DNA of 40,708 nucleotides, from assembly GCA_937895345.1 (NCBI GenBank), contig CALAWP010000022.1:1-40708 (forward strand), given 5' to 3'. This DNA is from an uncultured Paenibacillus sp. GTDB lineage: Bacteria > Bacillota > Bacilli > Paenibacillales > Paenibacillaceae. The translations under genes were made by a program, and so were the position numbers. Shown here one piece after another: positions 16,732 to 25,269 of this stretch (the stretch's first letter is position 1; the number at the start of each line of letters is the position of its first letter). The notes under the pieces were generated by a model. That model had not been told where the DNA came from and ran no database searches. It was given only the letters and a program-made list of their open reading frames with translations.

Positions 16732-16916
16732 CTAACGAACCTCAGAAACATTAAATGCTCGATTCCGCTTCATTTCATTTTTTTACGAATCTCACACGCC
16801 TTATTTCGCCGAAAATCGATACATTGAGACCGATTGATACCCAATTAAGCGTCTCAAGTTCGTTAAATTCGAAATCCGTGCATTTTAGCGCGTTTAAGCT
16901 CTGTCAGATTCGTTAG
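16732..16916. repeat. Nested inverted repeats between gltX and ispF
   Basis: A gene-free, AT-richer stretch with four related 12-14-nt motifs. In plus order they are CTAACGAACCTCAG (16732-16745), TTACGAATCTCAC (16783-16795), CTCAAGTTCGTTAA (16853-16866) and CAGATTCGTTAG (16905-16916). The last two are inverted relative to the first two, so outer can pair with outer and inner with inner. The right half is also a direct repeat with period 49 (TTAAGC at 16845 and 16894). No function is evident. Confidence 0.6.
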
Positions 16917-16941
16917 AGATTAAAAGTAAGCCTCGTTCGCA

Positions 16942-17115
16942 AAAGTCACCCCTAGGAGTCACCTTATGGAGTCACCTTATGGAGGTCACTTTATGGAGGT
17001 CACTTTATGGAGACACCTTATGAAGTCACTATACGAAACCACCATACAAAATCACCATACAACCATACGAAGTCACCATACAAAATCACCATACATCCAT
17101 ACGAAACTACCATAA
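16942..17115. repeat. 13-bp tandem repeat array (minisatellite-like)
   Basis: About thirteen head-to-tail units of 13-14 bp, drifting from GGAGTCACCTTAT (16955-16980, two identical copies) through GGAGGTCACTTTAT (16981-17008, two identical) to GAAGTCACCATAC and AAAATCACCATAC. The right part forms a 34-bp higher-order repeat (13+13+8) at 17035-17068 and 17069-17102. With 16732-16916 it fills most of the 723-nt gap between gltX and ispF. A plus-strand reading frame across it is a by-product of the repeats. Confidence 0.85.
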
Positions 17116-17219
17116 AATGGTGGACGTACAGCGGCCATGCCAACTGCAGCATCATGCGTAAAAATCGTCCGTCACGCAGGACATGCCGCAACCGCAGGCC
17201 GAAAACGCAACACGCGCCG

Positions 17220-17702
17220 TTACGCCGAAGCCGCGATCAAGCAGACGACCGCCTGAGCGGCGATGCCTTCGCCCCGCCCCGCAAAGCCGAGATGCTCCGT
17301 CGTGGTCGCCTTGACGTTTACCTGGGAGGCGTCTCCCTCCAGGGCGCCGGCGATAATCTCAACCATTTGCGGGATATGCGGCAGCATCTTCGGCCGCTGC
17401 GCAATAATGGTGGCATCCAGATTGCCCAGCCGATAGCCGCGCTCACGCGCCATTTCCCATACCCGCTTCAACAGCTTCAAGCTGTCGGCGTCCTTGTAGG
17501 CTTCGTCGGTATCGGGAAAATGTTTGCCGATATCGCCAAGCGCCAGCGCGCCGAGAACGGCGTCGGCAATGGCGTGCAGCAGCACGTCCGCGTCGGAATG
17601 CCCCAGCAGCCCTTTCTCGAACGGGATCGTCACGCCTCCGATAATACACGGCCGTCCCTCCGCAAGCTGATGCACGTCGAATCCTTGGCCAATCCGAATC
17701 AT
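17220..17702 (-). CDS. ispF: 2-C-methyl-D-erythritol 2,4-cyclodiphosphate synthase
   Basis: 160-residue MEP-pathway enzyme that makes the cyclodiphosphate for isoprenoid precursors. The metal site residues Asp9, His11 (GFDVHQL) and His43 (DVLLHAIADAVLGA) are present, as are the HSDADV loop and the C-terminal NVKATTTEHLGFAGRGEGIAAQAV. It starts 1 nt after the ispD stop, so the pair is one transcriptional and translational unit. Confidence 0.97.
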   Translation of the reverse strand: MIRIGQGFDVHQLAEGRPCIIGGVTIPFEKGLLGHSDADVLLHAIADAVLGALALGDIGKHFPDTDEAYKDADSLKLLKRVWEMARERGYRLGNLDATIIAQRPKMLPHIPQMVEIIAGALEGDASQVNVKATTTEHLGFAGRGEGIAAQAVVCLIAASA

Positions 17703-17703
17703 G

Positions 17704-18414
17704 TTAAGACCCTCTCCCCGCTTCCGCTCCCCGGCGCTGCGCCAGCCAAATTTCCGCCAGCGGCAAATCGTCAGGGGTCGTGATTTTAATATTGCTGTAC
17801 TCTCCCTCTGCTACGGCGACCGCAGCGCCGTACCGCTCCGCGACCATGGCGTCGTCCGTGCCGAGAAAGCCTTCGGCCTCCGCCTTCTCGTGCGCTTCCA
17901 GCAGCAGCTCACGACGAAAAGCTTGCGGCGTTTGTATCGCCCGCAAGCTTGCGCGATCCGGCGTCGACACGATGACGCCCGCTTCATCCACCTGCTTGAT
18001 CGTATCCTTCACCGGTACGGCCAAGACGGCGGCCCCGGTCGCGGCGGCGACGCGGCAACATGCCGACACGGCGGCCTCCGATACGAGCGGCCGGACGCCG
18101 TCATGCACCATGACCCAGTCCAGGCTTGCCGCACGCAAGCCGATCAGGACGGACTGCTGCCGTTCCTTGCCGCCGGCAAGCACGCGCGTTACTTTATGCA
18201 AGCCGTAGGAAGCGACCCATTCCCGGCAACGCTCCACATCGCCGCTCCCGACAACCAGCACGATTTCCTCCGCCAGCTCCATGCGCTGGAACAGCTCCAG
18301 CGTATGGACGATAACGGGCTTGTCCGCCAGCATCAAATACTGCTTGCTTTCTTTCGTCCCCATGCGCGAGCCGCGTCCGGCCGCGACGATGACGACGCTC
18401 CACTTGTCAGCCAT
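17704..18414 (-). CDS. ispD: 2-C-methyl-D-erythritol 4-phosphate cytidylyltransferase
   Basis: 236-residue nucleotidyltransferase of the MEP pathway (CTP + MEP). The CTP-binding loop AAGRGSRMG is at residues 11-19; LGLRAASLDWVMVHDGVRPLVS and the PVKDTIK and TPQAF segments are typical. The gene sits between yacL and ispF as in B. subtilis. Confidence 0.96.
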   Translation of the reverse strand: MADKWSVVIVAAGRGSRMGTKESKQYLMLADKPVIVHTLELFQRMELAEEIVLVVGSGDVERCREWVASYGLHKVTRVLAGGKERQQSVLIGLRAASLDWVMVHDGVRPLVSEAAVSACCRVAAATGAAVLAVPVKDTIKQVDEAGVIVSTPDRASLRAIQTPQAFRRELLLEAHEKAEAEGFLGTDDAMVAERYGAAVAVAEGEYSNIKITTPDDLPLAEIWLAQRRGAEAGRGS

Positions 18415-18478
18415 GCCTGCTTCAACCTGCCTTAAGCGATCTCTAATGTATCAAGTACAATAGTACTATCATACCTTG

Positions 18479-19576
18479 TCAGAGCGCTTTTTCCAACAGC
18501 TTCGGCTTGGCGAATATCATCCGGCCCGCGGAAGTTTGCAGAACGCTGGTGACGAGCACCTCCATCGTCGTGCCGATATAGTCCCGTCCGCCCTCGACGA
18601 CAATCATCGTTCCGTCGTCCAGATACGCGACGCCTTGGCCGTGCTCCTTGCCGTCCTTGATCACTTGTACGATAATTTCTTCGCCCGGCAGCACGACCGG
18701 CTTGACGGCATTGGCCAAATCGTTAATGTTGAGCACCGACACGCCTTGCAGCTCGCACACTTTGTTCAGGTTGAAGTCGTTGGTTACGACCTTGCCTTGC
18801 AGCGCCTTGGCCAGCTTGACCAGCTTGCTGTCCACCTCGCCGATCTCCTCGAAGTCGCCTTCGTAAATCAGCACTTTGACGTCGAGCTCTTTCTGGATTT
18901 TGTTCAAAATGTCCAGTCCTCTGCGGCCCCGGTTCCGCTTCAGCAAATCCGACGAATCGGCGATATGCTGCAGCTCCTCCAGCACGAATTCCGGAATGAC
19001 CAGCGTCCCTTCGATAAAGCCCGTTTTGCATATGTCCGCGATTCTGCCGTCGATAATGACGCTTGTATCCAATATTTTGTGCTCCTCGTACCTGCGGTGC
19101 TCGTCCGCCGCGGGAACGGCCCGCCCTCTTTCGGCAAGCGCCGCGATGCCCGCCGCCATGTCCTCCTGCTTTCTTAAGCCGATCTGCATGCCTACGTAGC
19201 CGAACGCCAGAGCCATCAAAGCGGGAAGCGCCGCGCCGACGCCTTCCAGCCCCGCCACCGCGGGGTACAGCAGCACCGACATCAGCAAGCCTCCAAGAAG
19301 ACCCGCCGCTCCGGACAACAGTTGGCCAAGCGGCAGCGCCGCCGTCCACTCCGCTCCTCTGCGCATCGATTTGATCGCCGGTCCCGCCGCGATCGTCGCC
19401 GCAACGACCCCCGCCAATGCCCCGATTGCTACATTCATGTAATAAGTTCCGGATTGTTGCAGCATGCCGTATGATGCTCCCGGCCAAACGGCTGAGCCGT
19501 GCGTCCATGCGTACATTTCGTTTCCGGCCATTGCGCCAATAATTAATCCTATCAGTTGAATAATTCGTCTAACCAT
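18479..19576 (-). CDS. yacL: Membrane-anchored PIN/TRAM-domain protein YacL
   Basis: 365-residue protein with four predicted N-terminal membrane spans (about residues 4-18, 47-66, 85-104, 115-133), then a PIN domain from about residue 166. The PIN nuclease-type acidic residues are visible in KILDTSVIIDGRIADI, EFVLEELQHIAD, SKLVKLAKALQGKVVTNDFNLNKV. A C-terminal TRAM domain (GEEIIVQVIKDGKEHGQGVAYLDDGTMIVVEGG) suggests RNA binding. Its cellular role is not established; RNA cleavage near the membrane is inference from domains. Its start is preceded by a GGAGG site. Confidence 0.88.
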   Translation of the reverse strand: MVRRIIQLIGLIIGAMAGNEMYAWTHGSAVWPGASYGMLQQSGTYYMNVAIGALAGVVAATIAAGPAIKSMRRGAEWTAALPLGQLLSGAAGLLGGLLMSVLLYPAVAGLEGVGAALPALMALAFGYVGMQIGLRKQEDMAAGIAALAERGRAVPAADEHRRYEEHKILDTSVIIDGRIADICKTGFIEGTLVIPEFVLEELQHIADSSDLLKRNRGRRGLDILNKIQKELDVKVLIYEGDFEEIGEVDSKLVKLAKALQGKVVTNDFNLNKVCELQGVSVLNINDLANAVKPVVLPGEEIIVQVIKDGKEHGQGVAYLDDGTMIVVEGGRDYIGTTMEVLVTSVLQTSAGRMIFAKPKLLEKAL

Positions 19577-19664
19577 ATTGGTTCACCTCCATTACAATTA
19601 TGTTCCAATCGCGGAACTCTTAATCGCAAGGGATGCCAATTTTGCAAAATCATTGCATTGGGCA

Positions 19665-19693
19665 TGGCAAAGGCGCTTAGGGAAGTTTATAAT
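19665..19693 (+). promoter_or_regulatory. Possible promoter for the small plus-strand gene
   Basis: TATAAT (19688-19693) with a poor -35 TGGCAA (19665-19670) at 17 nt, about 50 nt upstream of the GTG start at 19742. Confidence 0.4.
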
Positions 19694-19741
19694 GGGATCA
19701 GGTCATGTTCGATTCGAATACGATGAGGCGGGTGAATCAAG

Positions 19742-20146
19742 GTGGAATCCAAAAATGCTCCAACGCTGGAACAATTTCAACAGCAAGTATCGGAGCTGCT
19801 GCTGCGCCACCGGAGCGTGCTGGACGTCATGTCCAAGCTGGGCCAATCCAGCGCAGCCGTCAACCGTGCGGTCACCAAGGCCGTTACGGACTGCGGCTGC
19901 ATCGAGCTGAAAGCCAGCAAGCAGCACTATTCCGATGTCAACAACCTGGAGAACGCAAAGGAAATCTTGCAAAGCCACGTGTCGGGAACATTGTGCGAGC
20001 ATTGCCGCGACGCGCTTCAAAGCGAGCTGGGCCGCAACCTGTTCTATATGACCGCTCTATGCAATCAGCTGAATATCGGACTCGACGAAGTCGTGGCGGA
20101 CGAATACGACAAATGCTCGACGCTCGGATTGTTTAATTTGACGTAA
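19742..20146 (+). CDS. Conserved hypothetical protein with MazG-like C-terminus and clustered cysteines
   Basis: 134 residues starting at GTG (GGGTG 7 nt upstream; an ATG nearby is out of frame). It is predicted to be soluble and mostly helical. The second half, SELGRNLFYMTALCNQLNIGLDEVVADEYDKCSTLG, resembles the MazG-type nucleotide pyrophosphohydrolase helix pair, but the acidic metal ligands of active MazG are not all visible. Cysteines occur as CGC (about residues 51-53), CEHC (about 84-87) and singly later, which could bind a metal. I believe close homologues are common in Paenibacillus, but I cannot name a function. It is convergent with pssA across a shared terminator and is absent from this position in B. 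subtilis. Confidence 0.75.
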   Translation: MESKNAPTLEQFQQQVSELLLRHRSVLDVMSKLGQSSAAVNRAVTKAVTDCGCIELKASKQHYSDVNNLENAKEILQSHVSGTLCEHCRDALQSELGRNLFYMTALCNQLNIGLDEVVADEYDKCSTLGLFNLT

Positions 20147-20172
20147 GGCCTGTTTCTCATACAATGAACACC

Positions 20173-20205
20173 AAGAAGCTCCGGAGCGCGTCTCCGGAGC
20201 TTCTT
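20173..20205. terminator. Bidirectional terminator between the small gene and pssA
   Basis: Perfect 14-bp stem AAGAAGCTCCGGAG / CTCCGGAGCTTCTT with a 5-nt loop, between two convergent genes. The stem's own AAGAA/TTCTT ends give short T-rich tails in both directions. Confidence 0.85.
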
Positions 20206-20266
20206 CGTATTTATGGCAGCCGGCAGCCTCTGCCGGCATTTCCGACCGAACGTCCCGGCGTTGCGC

Positions 20267-21010
20267 TTAAGCCGGCTTCTCGGAGTTGACCGATTCGTCT
20301 TCCGAATCGTTCAGCTGTGCCCGCTTGCGGCGCCTCATCAGTCTGCGGTCAACGTTTTTTTTTATGCCGTACAACGCGTAGAGCAGCAGCGGGATAAACA
20401 GGATTTTCGACAGGTGCGACTCGAACAGAAGAGCCAGAACGAGCGACACGACGACAATAATCGGCACGACCCATACCGCGCTGCGCGGTATGCCCACCTT
20501 CTTGAAGTTCGGATAACGAATCGTGCTGACCATCAGCAGCGACAGCAGCAGCGTGCCGGCCAGCAGCACCGGTACGGGAATATCGGCTTTGAACAGGGCC
20601 ATCGTCGCCAGGACGCCGCCCGCCGCCGGAATCGGCAGCCCGATAAAATAGCCCGGAGAACCGGCTACGACATTGAAGCGGGCCAAACGAAGCGCTCCGC
20701 ATATCGGAAACAGCGCCGTTATAATCCAAGCCATTGCAGGATTCAAGTCCTGAAAGGCGACCACGTACATAATAAAAGCGGGCGCAACCCCGAACGAGAT
20801 TACGTCCGACAATGAATCCAGCTCTTTGCCGAATTCGCTTTGCGCATTCAGAGCCCGGGCAACGCGGCCGTCCACGCCGTCCAGCAGCATGGCGATCAGC
20901 ACCATCATCGCCGCCATCTCGGGCTTCTCGTTAAAGACCAGAATAATGGATATAATGCCAAGAAACAAATTGCCCACCGTGAGAAGGCTCGGTATCGACT
21001 TTGCGATCAT
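20267..21010 (-). CDS. pssA: CDP-diacylglycerol-serine O-phosphatidyltransferase
   Basis: 247-residue integral membrane enzyme that makes phosphatidylserine, precursor of phosphatidylethanolamine. The CDP-alcohol phosphotransferase motif DGxxAR(x8)Gx3Dx3D is present as DGRVARALNAQSEFGKELDSLSD near residues 47-69. About six or seven hydrophobic segments follow, and the C-terminus is charged. The serine specificity is inferred from overall similarity (SIPSLLTVGNLFLGI, ALRLARFN). No psd gene is in the window. It has its own promoter overlapping the end of disA. Confidence 0.9.
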   Translation of the reverse strand: MIAKSIPSLLTVGNLFLGIISIILVFNEKPEMAAMMVLIAMLLDGVDGRVARALNAQSEFGKELDSLSDVISFGVAPAFIMYVVAFQDLNPAMAWIITALFPICGALRLARFNVVAGSPGYFIGLPIPAAGGVLATMALFKADIPVPVLLAGTLLLSLLMVSTIRYPNFKKVGIPRSAVWVVPIIVVVSLVLALLFESHLSKILFIPLLLYALYGIKKNVDRRLMRRRKRAQLNDSEDESVNSEKPA

Positions 21011-21084
21011 CTTTTCACCTCTTCTCTACTATGCCCAAACATGGCCACAGACGCGACGAGTAAAGTTTGGCATGCATCCAACCA

Positions 21085-21114
21085 ATTGTATGTGATTTTA
21101 TATTTGCCTGTCAA
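21085..21114 (-). promoter_or_regulatory. Sigma-A promoter for pssA
   Basis: TTGACA (21109-21114), 18 nt, TACAAT (21085-21090), reading minus, with its -35 inside the last codons of disA. It lies about 75 nt upstream of the pssA start. Confidence 0.65.
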
Positions 21115-22174
21115 TGAACATTTGCTCTTGTATCCGTTTCATGCCGTCCTTAATGGCCCTCGCGCGAACCTCTCCGATCCCGTCCACTTCGTCCAGTTCT
21201 TCGATGGTCGCCATCAAAATATGAGGGAGCCGGCCGAATCTTTCCACAAGATTATTCATAATGACCAGAGGCAGCCTCGGAATTTTGTTCAGCAGCCGGT
21301 ACCCGCGCGGCAGCACGGCTTCGTCCGCCATATTGTTCGTATGCGGATAGCCGATCAGGCGTACGATGGGTGATCCGTCCATCAGCTCCTCCGCGCTCAG
21401 CTTCTTGAGGCCGTTCCGAATATCCTTGATTTTGTCGTCGGAGTTGTCCTTGGCGTAATCCTTAAGCAAAAACCAGGCATCTTCCTCGACGCCGCCGACC
21501 AGCTCATCCATCTGCATGCTGATCAGCCGGCCCTCCGTGCCAAGCTCGTTCACGTAACGATTAATTTCCGTCTTGATGCGCAGCACCATTTCGACGCGGT
21601 GAATGACGTGCGCGACCTCTTGCAGCGTGACCAGTTCCTCGAATTCAAGCGCCGATAAATTCGTCAGCGCCTGATGAAGAACCGCCTTATATTTTTCAAG
21701 CGTCTGAATCGCCTGGTTCGCCTTGGTCAAAATGACTCCGATCTCCTTTAAGGAGTAGCGCAAATGGCCTTGATACAAGGTAATGACGTTGCGCCGCTGC
21801 GAGATGGACACGACCAGCTTGCCCGTCTGCTTCGCTACCCGCTCTGCGGTGCGGTGACGGATGCCCGTCTCGATGGACGGAATCGAGCTGTTCGGAATGA
21901 GCTGCGTATTCGCGTACAGAATGCGCTTCATATCTTCGCTCATAATGATGGCGCCGTCCATCTTCGCCAGCTCATACAAATAGTTTGCGGAAAAATCGCA
22001 ATTGATGGAAAATCCTCCGTCCACGACCTCCATCACTTCCGGGCTGTAGCCCACGACGATCAAAGCGCCCGTCTTGGCTCTCAGCACGTTCTCCAACCCT
22101 TCGCGAAAAGGGGTGCCTGGCGCGACCAGTTGCAACAATTGGCTCATCACTTCTTGCTGGTTCGGTTCTTTCAT
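21098..22174 (-). CDS. disA: DNA integrity scanning protein, diadenylate cyclase DisA
   Basis: 358 residues. The N-terminal DAC domain makes c-di-AMP from two ATP: the DGA motif is at residues 73-75 and RHRTAER at 106-112, both intact. A helical linker follows, and the C-terminal helix-hairpin-helix DNA-binding domain includes LDEVDGIGEVRARAIKDGMKRIQEQ. In Bacillus it scans DNA and delays sporulation on damage. I choose ATG 22174 because it gives the family start MKEPNQQEVM and follows the radA stop by 10 nt; the open frame continues to 22228 inside radA. It is probably co-transcribed with radA. Confidence 0.97.
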   Translation of the reverse strand: MKEPNQQEVMSQLLQLVAPGTPFREGLENVLRAKTGALIVVGYSPEVMEVVDGGFSINCDFSANYLYELAKMDGAIIMSEDMKRILYANTQLIPNSSIPSIETGIRHRTAERVAKQTGKLVVSISQRRNVITLYQGHLRYSLKEIGVILTKANQAIQTLEKYKAVLHQALTNLSALEFEELVTLQEVAHVIHRVEMVLRIKTEINRYVNELGTEGRLISMQMDELVGGVEEDAWFLLKDYAKDNSDDKIKDIRNGLKKLSAEELMDGSPIVRLIGYPHTNNMADEAVLPRGYRLLNKIPRLPLVIMNNLVERFGRLPHILMATIEELDEVDGIGEVRARAIKDGMKRIQEQMFIDRQI

Positions 22175-22184
22175 GGTATGCCCC

Positions 22185-23552
22185 CTATTCAAGCGCTGCC
22201 TTGAGTGCTTCCGATACGGTGTTGACACCGATAATTTGAATCCCCTCCGGCGGCTTCCATCCTTTCAAGCTTTTTTCGGGCATGATTACCCGCTTGAAGC
22301 CCAGCTTCTCCGCTTCCTTCACCCGCTGCTCCGCCCGGGAGACGGCCCGCACTTCCCCGGTCAAGCCGACCTCGCCAAAGATGACGTCGTACGGCTTGGT
22401 CGGCGCGTCCCGGAAGGAAGACGCCAGACTGACCGCGGCCGCCAGGTCGACGGCAGGTTCGTCCAGCTTCACCCCTCCCGCCGCATTCAGGTAAGCGTCC
22501 TGCGTCTGGAGAAACATGCCGATCCGCTTCTCCAGCACCGCAATAATGAGCGCCATCCGGTGATGGTCGATGCCGGTGGACATTCGGCGCGGCGACGGGA
22601 AGTTCGTTGCGGCCACCAGCGCCTGCAGCTCCACAAGGACGGGCCGCGTTCCTTCCATGCTGGCCACGACCGTCGAACCGGATACGCCGAGCGGCCGCTC
22701 CGACAGAAACAGCTCCGACGGGTTGGACACCTCCCGCAAGCCGTCTTCTCCCATTTCAAAAATGCCGATTTCGTTCGTCGAGCCGAACCGGTTCTTCACC
22801 GTGCGAAGAAGTCGGTAGGAATGATGCCGCTCGCCTTCGAAATACAGCACGCAATCCACCATATGCTCCAGCAGCCTCGGACCGGCGATGGCTCCTTCTT
22901 TGGTCACATGGCCGACCAGCACGGTGGCGATGCCTTTGATTTTGGCCGTCCGCATAAAGTGGGCCGTGCATTCCCTGACCTGGGATACGCTGCCCGGGGC
23001 GGACTCCACACGGGGATCGTACACCGTCTGGATGGAATCGATCACAAGAAAATCCGGCTCCACGTCGTCGATGGCCGCATTAATATGCTCCATGTTCGTT
23101 TCGCACAGCACGTACAGCGTCTCCGACAGCGCGCCGAGCCGATCCGCCCGAAGCTTCGTCTGGCGGACGGATTCCTCCCCGGAAATATACAGCACCTTAA
23201 GCCCGTTCGCCGCCATCGCGTGCGAAGTCTGCAGCAGCAGCGTCGACTTGCCGATGCCGGGATCACCGCCGACGAGAATGAGCGAGCCCGGCACGACGCC
23301 GCCGCCGAGCACGCGGTTCAGCTCCGTCATCCGCGTCTCGATGCGGGGCTCTTGCCCGCTTTCTATATGTATGATCGATTGCGGCTTTTCTTTCGTCTGC
23401 AAACCCGAAAGTCCGATCCCCTTCGTCTTGACGACGGTTTCCTTTTCTTCCACCATCGTATTCCATTCGTTGCATCCCGGACATTTGCCCATCCACTTGG
23501 GCGACTCCGTACCGCATTCGACGCAGACGAATTTCATTTTTATTTTGGCCAT
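22185..23552 (-). CDS. radA: DNA repair protein RadA (Sms)
   Basis: 455 residues. The N-terminal zinc finger is Cys10, Cys13, Cys24, Cys27. The Walker A motif GGDPGIGKST is at 95-104, the RadA-specific KNRFG motif is near residue 251, and a Lon-protease-like C-terminal domain carries GEVGLTGEVRAVS. RadA is a branch-migration helicase in recombination and transformation. Here it is separated from clpC by the germination operon, so it cannot be read from the ctsR promoter across opposing genes without passing the 27514-27545 terminator; it likely has its own promoter in 23553-23700, though I see no convincing match. Confidence 0.97.
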   Translation of the reverse strand: MAKIKMKFVCVECGTESPKWMGKCPGCNEWNTMVEEKETVVKTKGIGLSGLQTKEKPQSIIHIESGQEPRIETRMTELNRVLGGGVVPGSLILVGGDPGIGKSTLLLQTSHAMAANGLKVLYISGEESVRQTKLRADRLGALSETLYVLCETNMEHINAAIDDVEPDFLVIDSIQTVYDPRVESAPGSVSQVRECTAHFMRTAKIKGIATVLVGHVTKEGAIAGPRLLEHMVDCVLYFEGERHHSYRLLRTVKNRFGSTNEIGIFEMGEDGLREVSNPSELFLSERPLGVSGSTVVASMEGTRPVLVELQALVAATNFPSPRRMSTGIDHHRMALIIAVLEKRIGMFLQTQDAYLNAAGGVKLDEPAVDLAAAVSLASSFRDAPTKPYDVIFGEVGLTGEVRAVSRAEQRVKEAEKLGFKRVIMPEKSLKGWKPPEGIQIIGVNTVSEALKAALE

Positions 23553-23747
23553 TCCGGTCTCCTTCTAATAATTCTCACGATTAAAGTTTAACATTTAATC
23601 CATCCGGGAGGAAGAAGCCGCGGCCACGAAAAAAATTGTCATTTATGGCAAGCAGCCCTTGGCACTAGCAAATGCCCTATAACTCCTATATCGGATTGTA
23701 ATCGATTTCATTTTAATCGGGCAGGGAATGGAGAGGGCTCCTCCCTG

Positions 23748-23778
23748 TGCATATTTACCGTCTGCCGATTCCATACTA
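23748..23778 (+). promoter_or_regulatory. Sigma-G promoter for the germination operon
   Basis: TGCATA (23748-23753), 18 nt, CATACTA (23772-23778). The -10 is the exact sigma-G consensus and the -35 differs from TGAATA at one base. It is 41 nt upstream of the first ger start, which fits forespore-specific expression of germinant receptors. Confidence 0.75.
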
Positions 23779-23819
23779 TTCAGGAATGAAATTCTTGCCT
23801 CATGAAGGGGGACTCCCGT

Positions 23820-25256
23820 ATGAAGACGCCTTCCCAGCCACCGGAAGACCGCGATCGCCTCGCCCTTCAGCACGTCTTGAACGAATTCGCGGAATGCGAC
23901 GATCTGGTTCATCGGGAAATGCCCGAGCTGCAGGTGCATTTCGTCTTTATCGATCATTTGATCGGGAACCGGCTGTATATAAGGGAGATCGAGCATCCGT
24001 TCTCCAACGTGCAAGCGGATGAAGTGGGGAAGCTGCTCAAACGTACCCAATACGAGGAAGTAACGGATTCCAAAGTGTTGATCAAAAGCATACTGGAAGG
24101 ATATGTGGCGATTTTTCATGACGGCAATAGTTATGTCGTCTTTGCCTCGGAACTGGAAAACCGGGCTATCGCCCAATCCGAAACCGAATCGGTCATTACG
24201 GGGCCGCATGACGCCTTCGTGGAATCTTCCTCCGTCAACCTTTCCCTGATCCGCCGGAGGGTAAAGAGCTCCCATCTGAAGGTCGTCAAGCTGGCGGTCG
24301 GCGAAGTGACCAAAAATAACATGTACATCGTCTACATTAAAGATATTGCCAATCAAGCTTATGTGGACGAACTGATCGAGCGAATCAAGCGAATCGAGAT
24401 CGCTGCCGTACACGACGGGAATATGCTCGTGCAGCTGATCGACGACAACTCCAAATCTATCTTTCCTCAATTCATTACGTCCGAGCGCCCCGATTCGGCT
24501 GCATCGAAGCTCGTGGCGGGAAGAGTTGTCGGCATCCTGGACGGCAGTCCCTCGATCTTTACGGCGCCGTCCTCCATCTTCGAGTTTTTCTCATCACCGG
24601 ACGATTATTACCAAAGGTGGGCGTTAGGAACCGCAACGCGGGTGCTCCGTTTTATCGCGTTTGTCATTACGATCGCGTTCACCGCCTTTTACGTCTCGGT
24701 CACGACTTATCATTACGAAATGATTCCCGAGGCGCTTCTCATGCCGTTGACCGAATCGAGAAGCCGCGTGCCGTTCCCGCCCATCATCGAAGCGTTGATT
24801 ATGGAAGTGACCATCGAGCTGCTGCGCGAAGCGGGAGCGCGACTGCCCAGCAAGATCGGCCAGACCATCGGCATCGTCGGCGGTATCGTCATCGGCCAGG
24901 CGGCCGTTCAGGCAGGATTGACCAGCAATATTCTCATTATTGCCGTCGCTTCCTCCGCCATCGCTTCGTTTGTCATTCCGAGCTATATTATGAGCGCCTC
25001 CATTCGGCTGATCCGGTTCGGACTCATCGTGCTTGCCGGCATTTGGGGCAATTTGGGGCTCGTCATGGGCATCGCGCTGATCGTCATTCATATATCGGGG
25101 CTGACCAGCTTGGGAGCTTCTTACATGACTCCTGTGGCACCGCTCGTCGTACGCGACTGGAAAGACTCCTTTATCCGCGCTCCGTTCCGATGGTTGTCGC
25201 ATCGCCCGTCGGAATCCAAATCGCCCAACAAAGTCAAGCAGAAAATGCGACAATGA
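23820..25256 (+). CDS. Spore germinant receptor A subunit (GerA/GerKA family)
   Basis: 478-residue inner-spore-membrane protein. The long N-terminal soluble domain (about residues 1-270) includes the family blocks EGYVAIFHDG, SETESVITGPHDAFVESSSVNLSLIRRRVKS and ILDGSPSIFTAPSSIFEFFSSPDDYYQRW. The C-terminal half has about five membrane segments with PFPPIIEALIMEVTIELLREAGARLP and IGIVGGIVIGQAAVQAGL, all hallmarks. ATG 23820 is chosen over 23802 because it has GGGGG 8 nt upstream. It is the first gene of an A-B-C operon. The germinant cannot be deduced. Its closest B. subtilis type (GerA, GerB or GerK) is not decided. Confidence 0.94.
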   Translation: MKTPSQPPEDRDRLALQHVLNEFAECDDLVHREMPELQVHFVFIDHLIGNRLYIREIEHPFSNVQADEVGKLLKRTQYEEVTDSKVLIKSILEGYVAIFHDGNSYVVFASELENRAIAQSETESVITGPHDAFVESSSVNLSLIRRRVKSSHLKVVKLAVGEVTKNNMYIVYIKDIANQAYVDELIERIKRIEIAAVHDGNMLVQLIDDNSKSIFPQFITSERPDSAASKLVAGRVVGILDGSPSIFTAPSSIFEFFSSPDDYYQRWALGTATRVLRFIAFVITIAFTAFYVSVTTYHYEMIPEALLMPLTESRSRVPFPPIIEALIMEVTIELLREAGARLPSKIGQTIGIVGGIVIGQAAVQAGLTSNILIIAVASSAIASFVIPSYIMSASIRLIRFGLIVLAGIWGNLGLVMGIALIVIHISGLTSLGASYMTPVAPLVVRDWKDSFIRAPFRWLSHRPSESKSPNKVKQKMRQ

Positions 25257-25269
25257 AGGAAGAGCGCCC

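Noticed and set aside
16942..17115. CRISPR array.
   Set aside because: Units are contiguous 13-14-bp repeats with no unique spacers and no cas genes.
17007..17783. Open frame on the plus strand starting in the tandem repeats (METPYEVTIRNHH...).
   Set aside because: Its N-terminus is only the 13-bp repeat read through, and its remainder is antisense to ispF and ispD.
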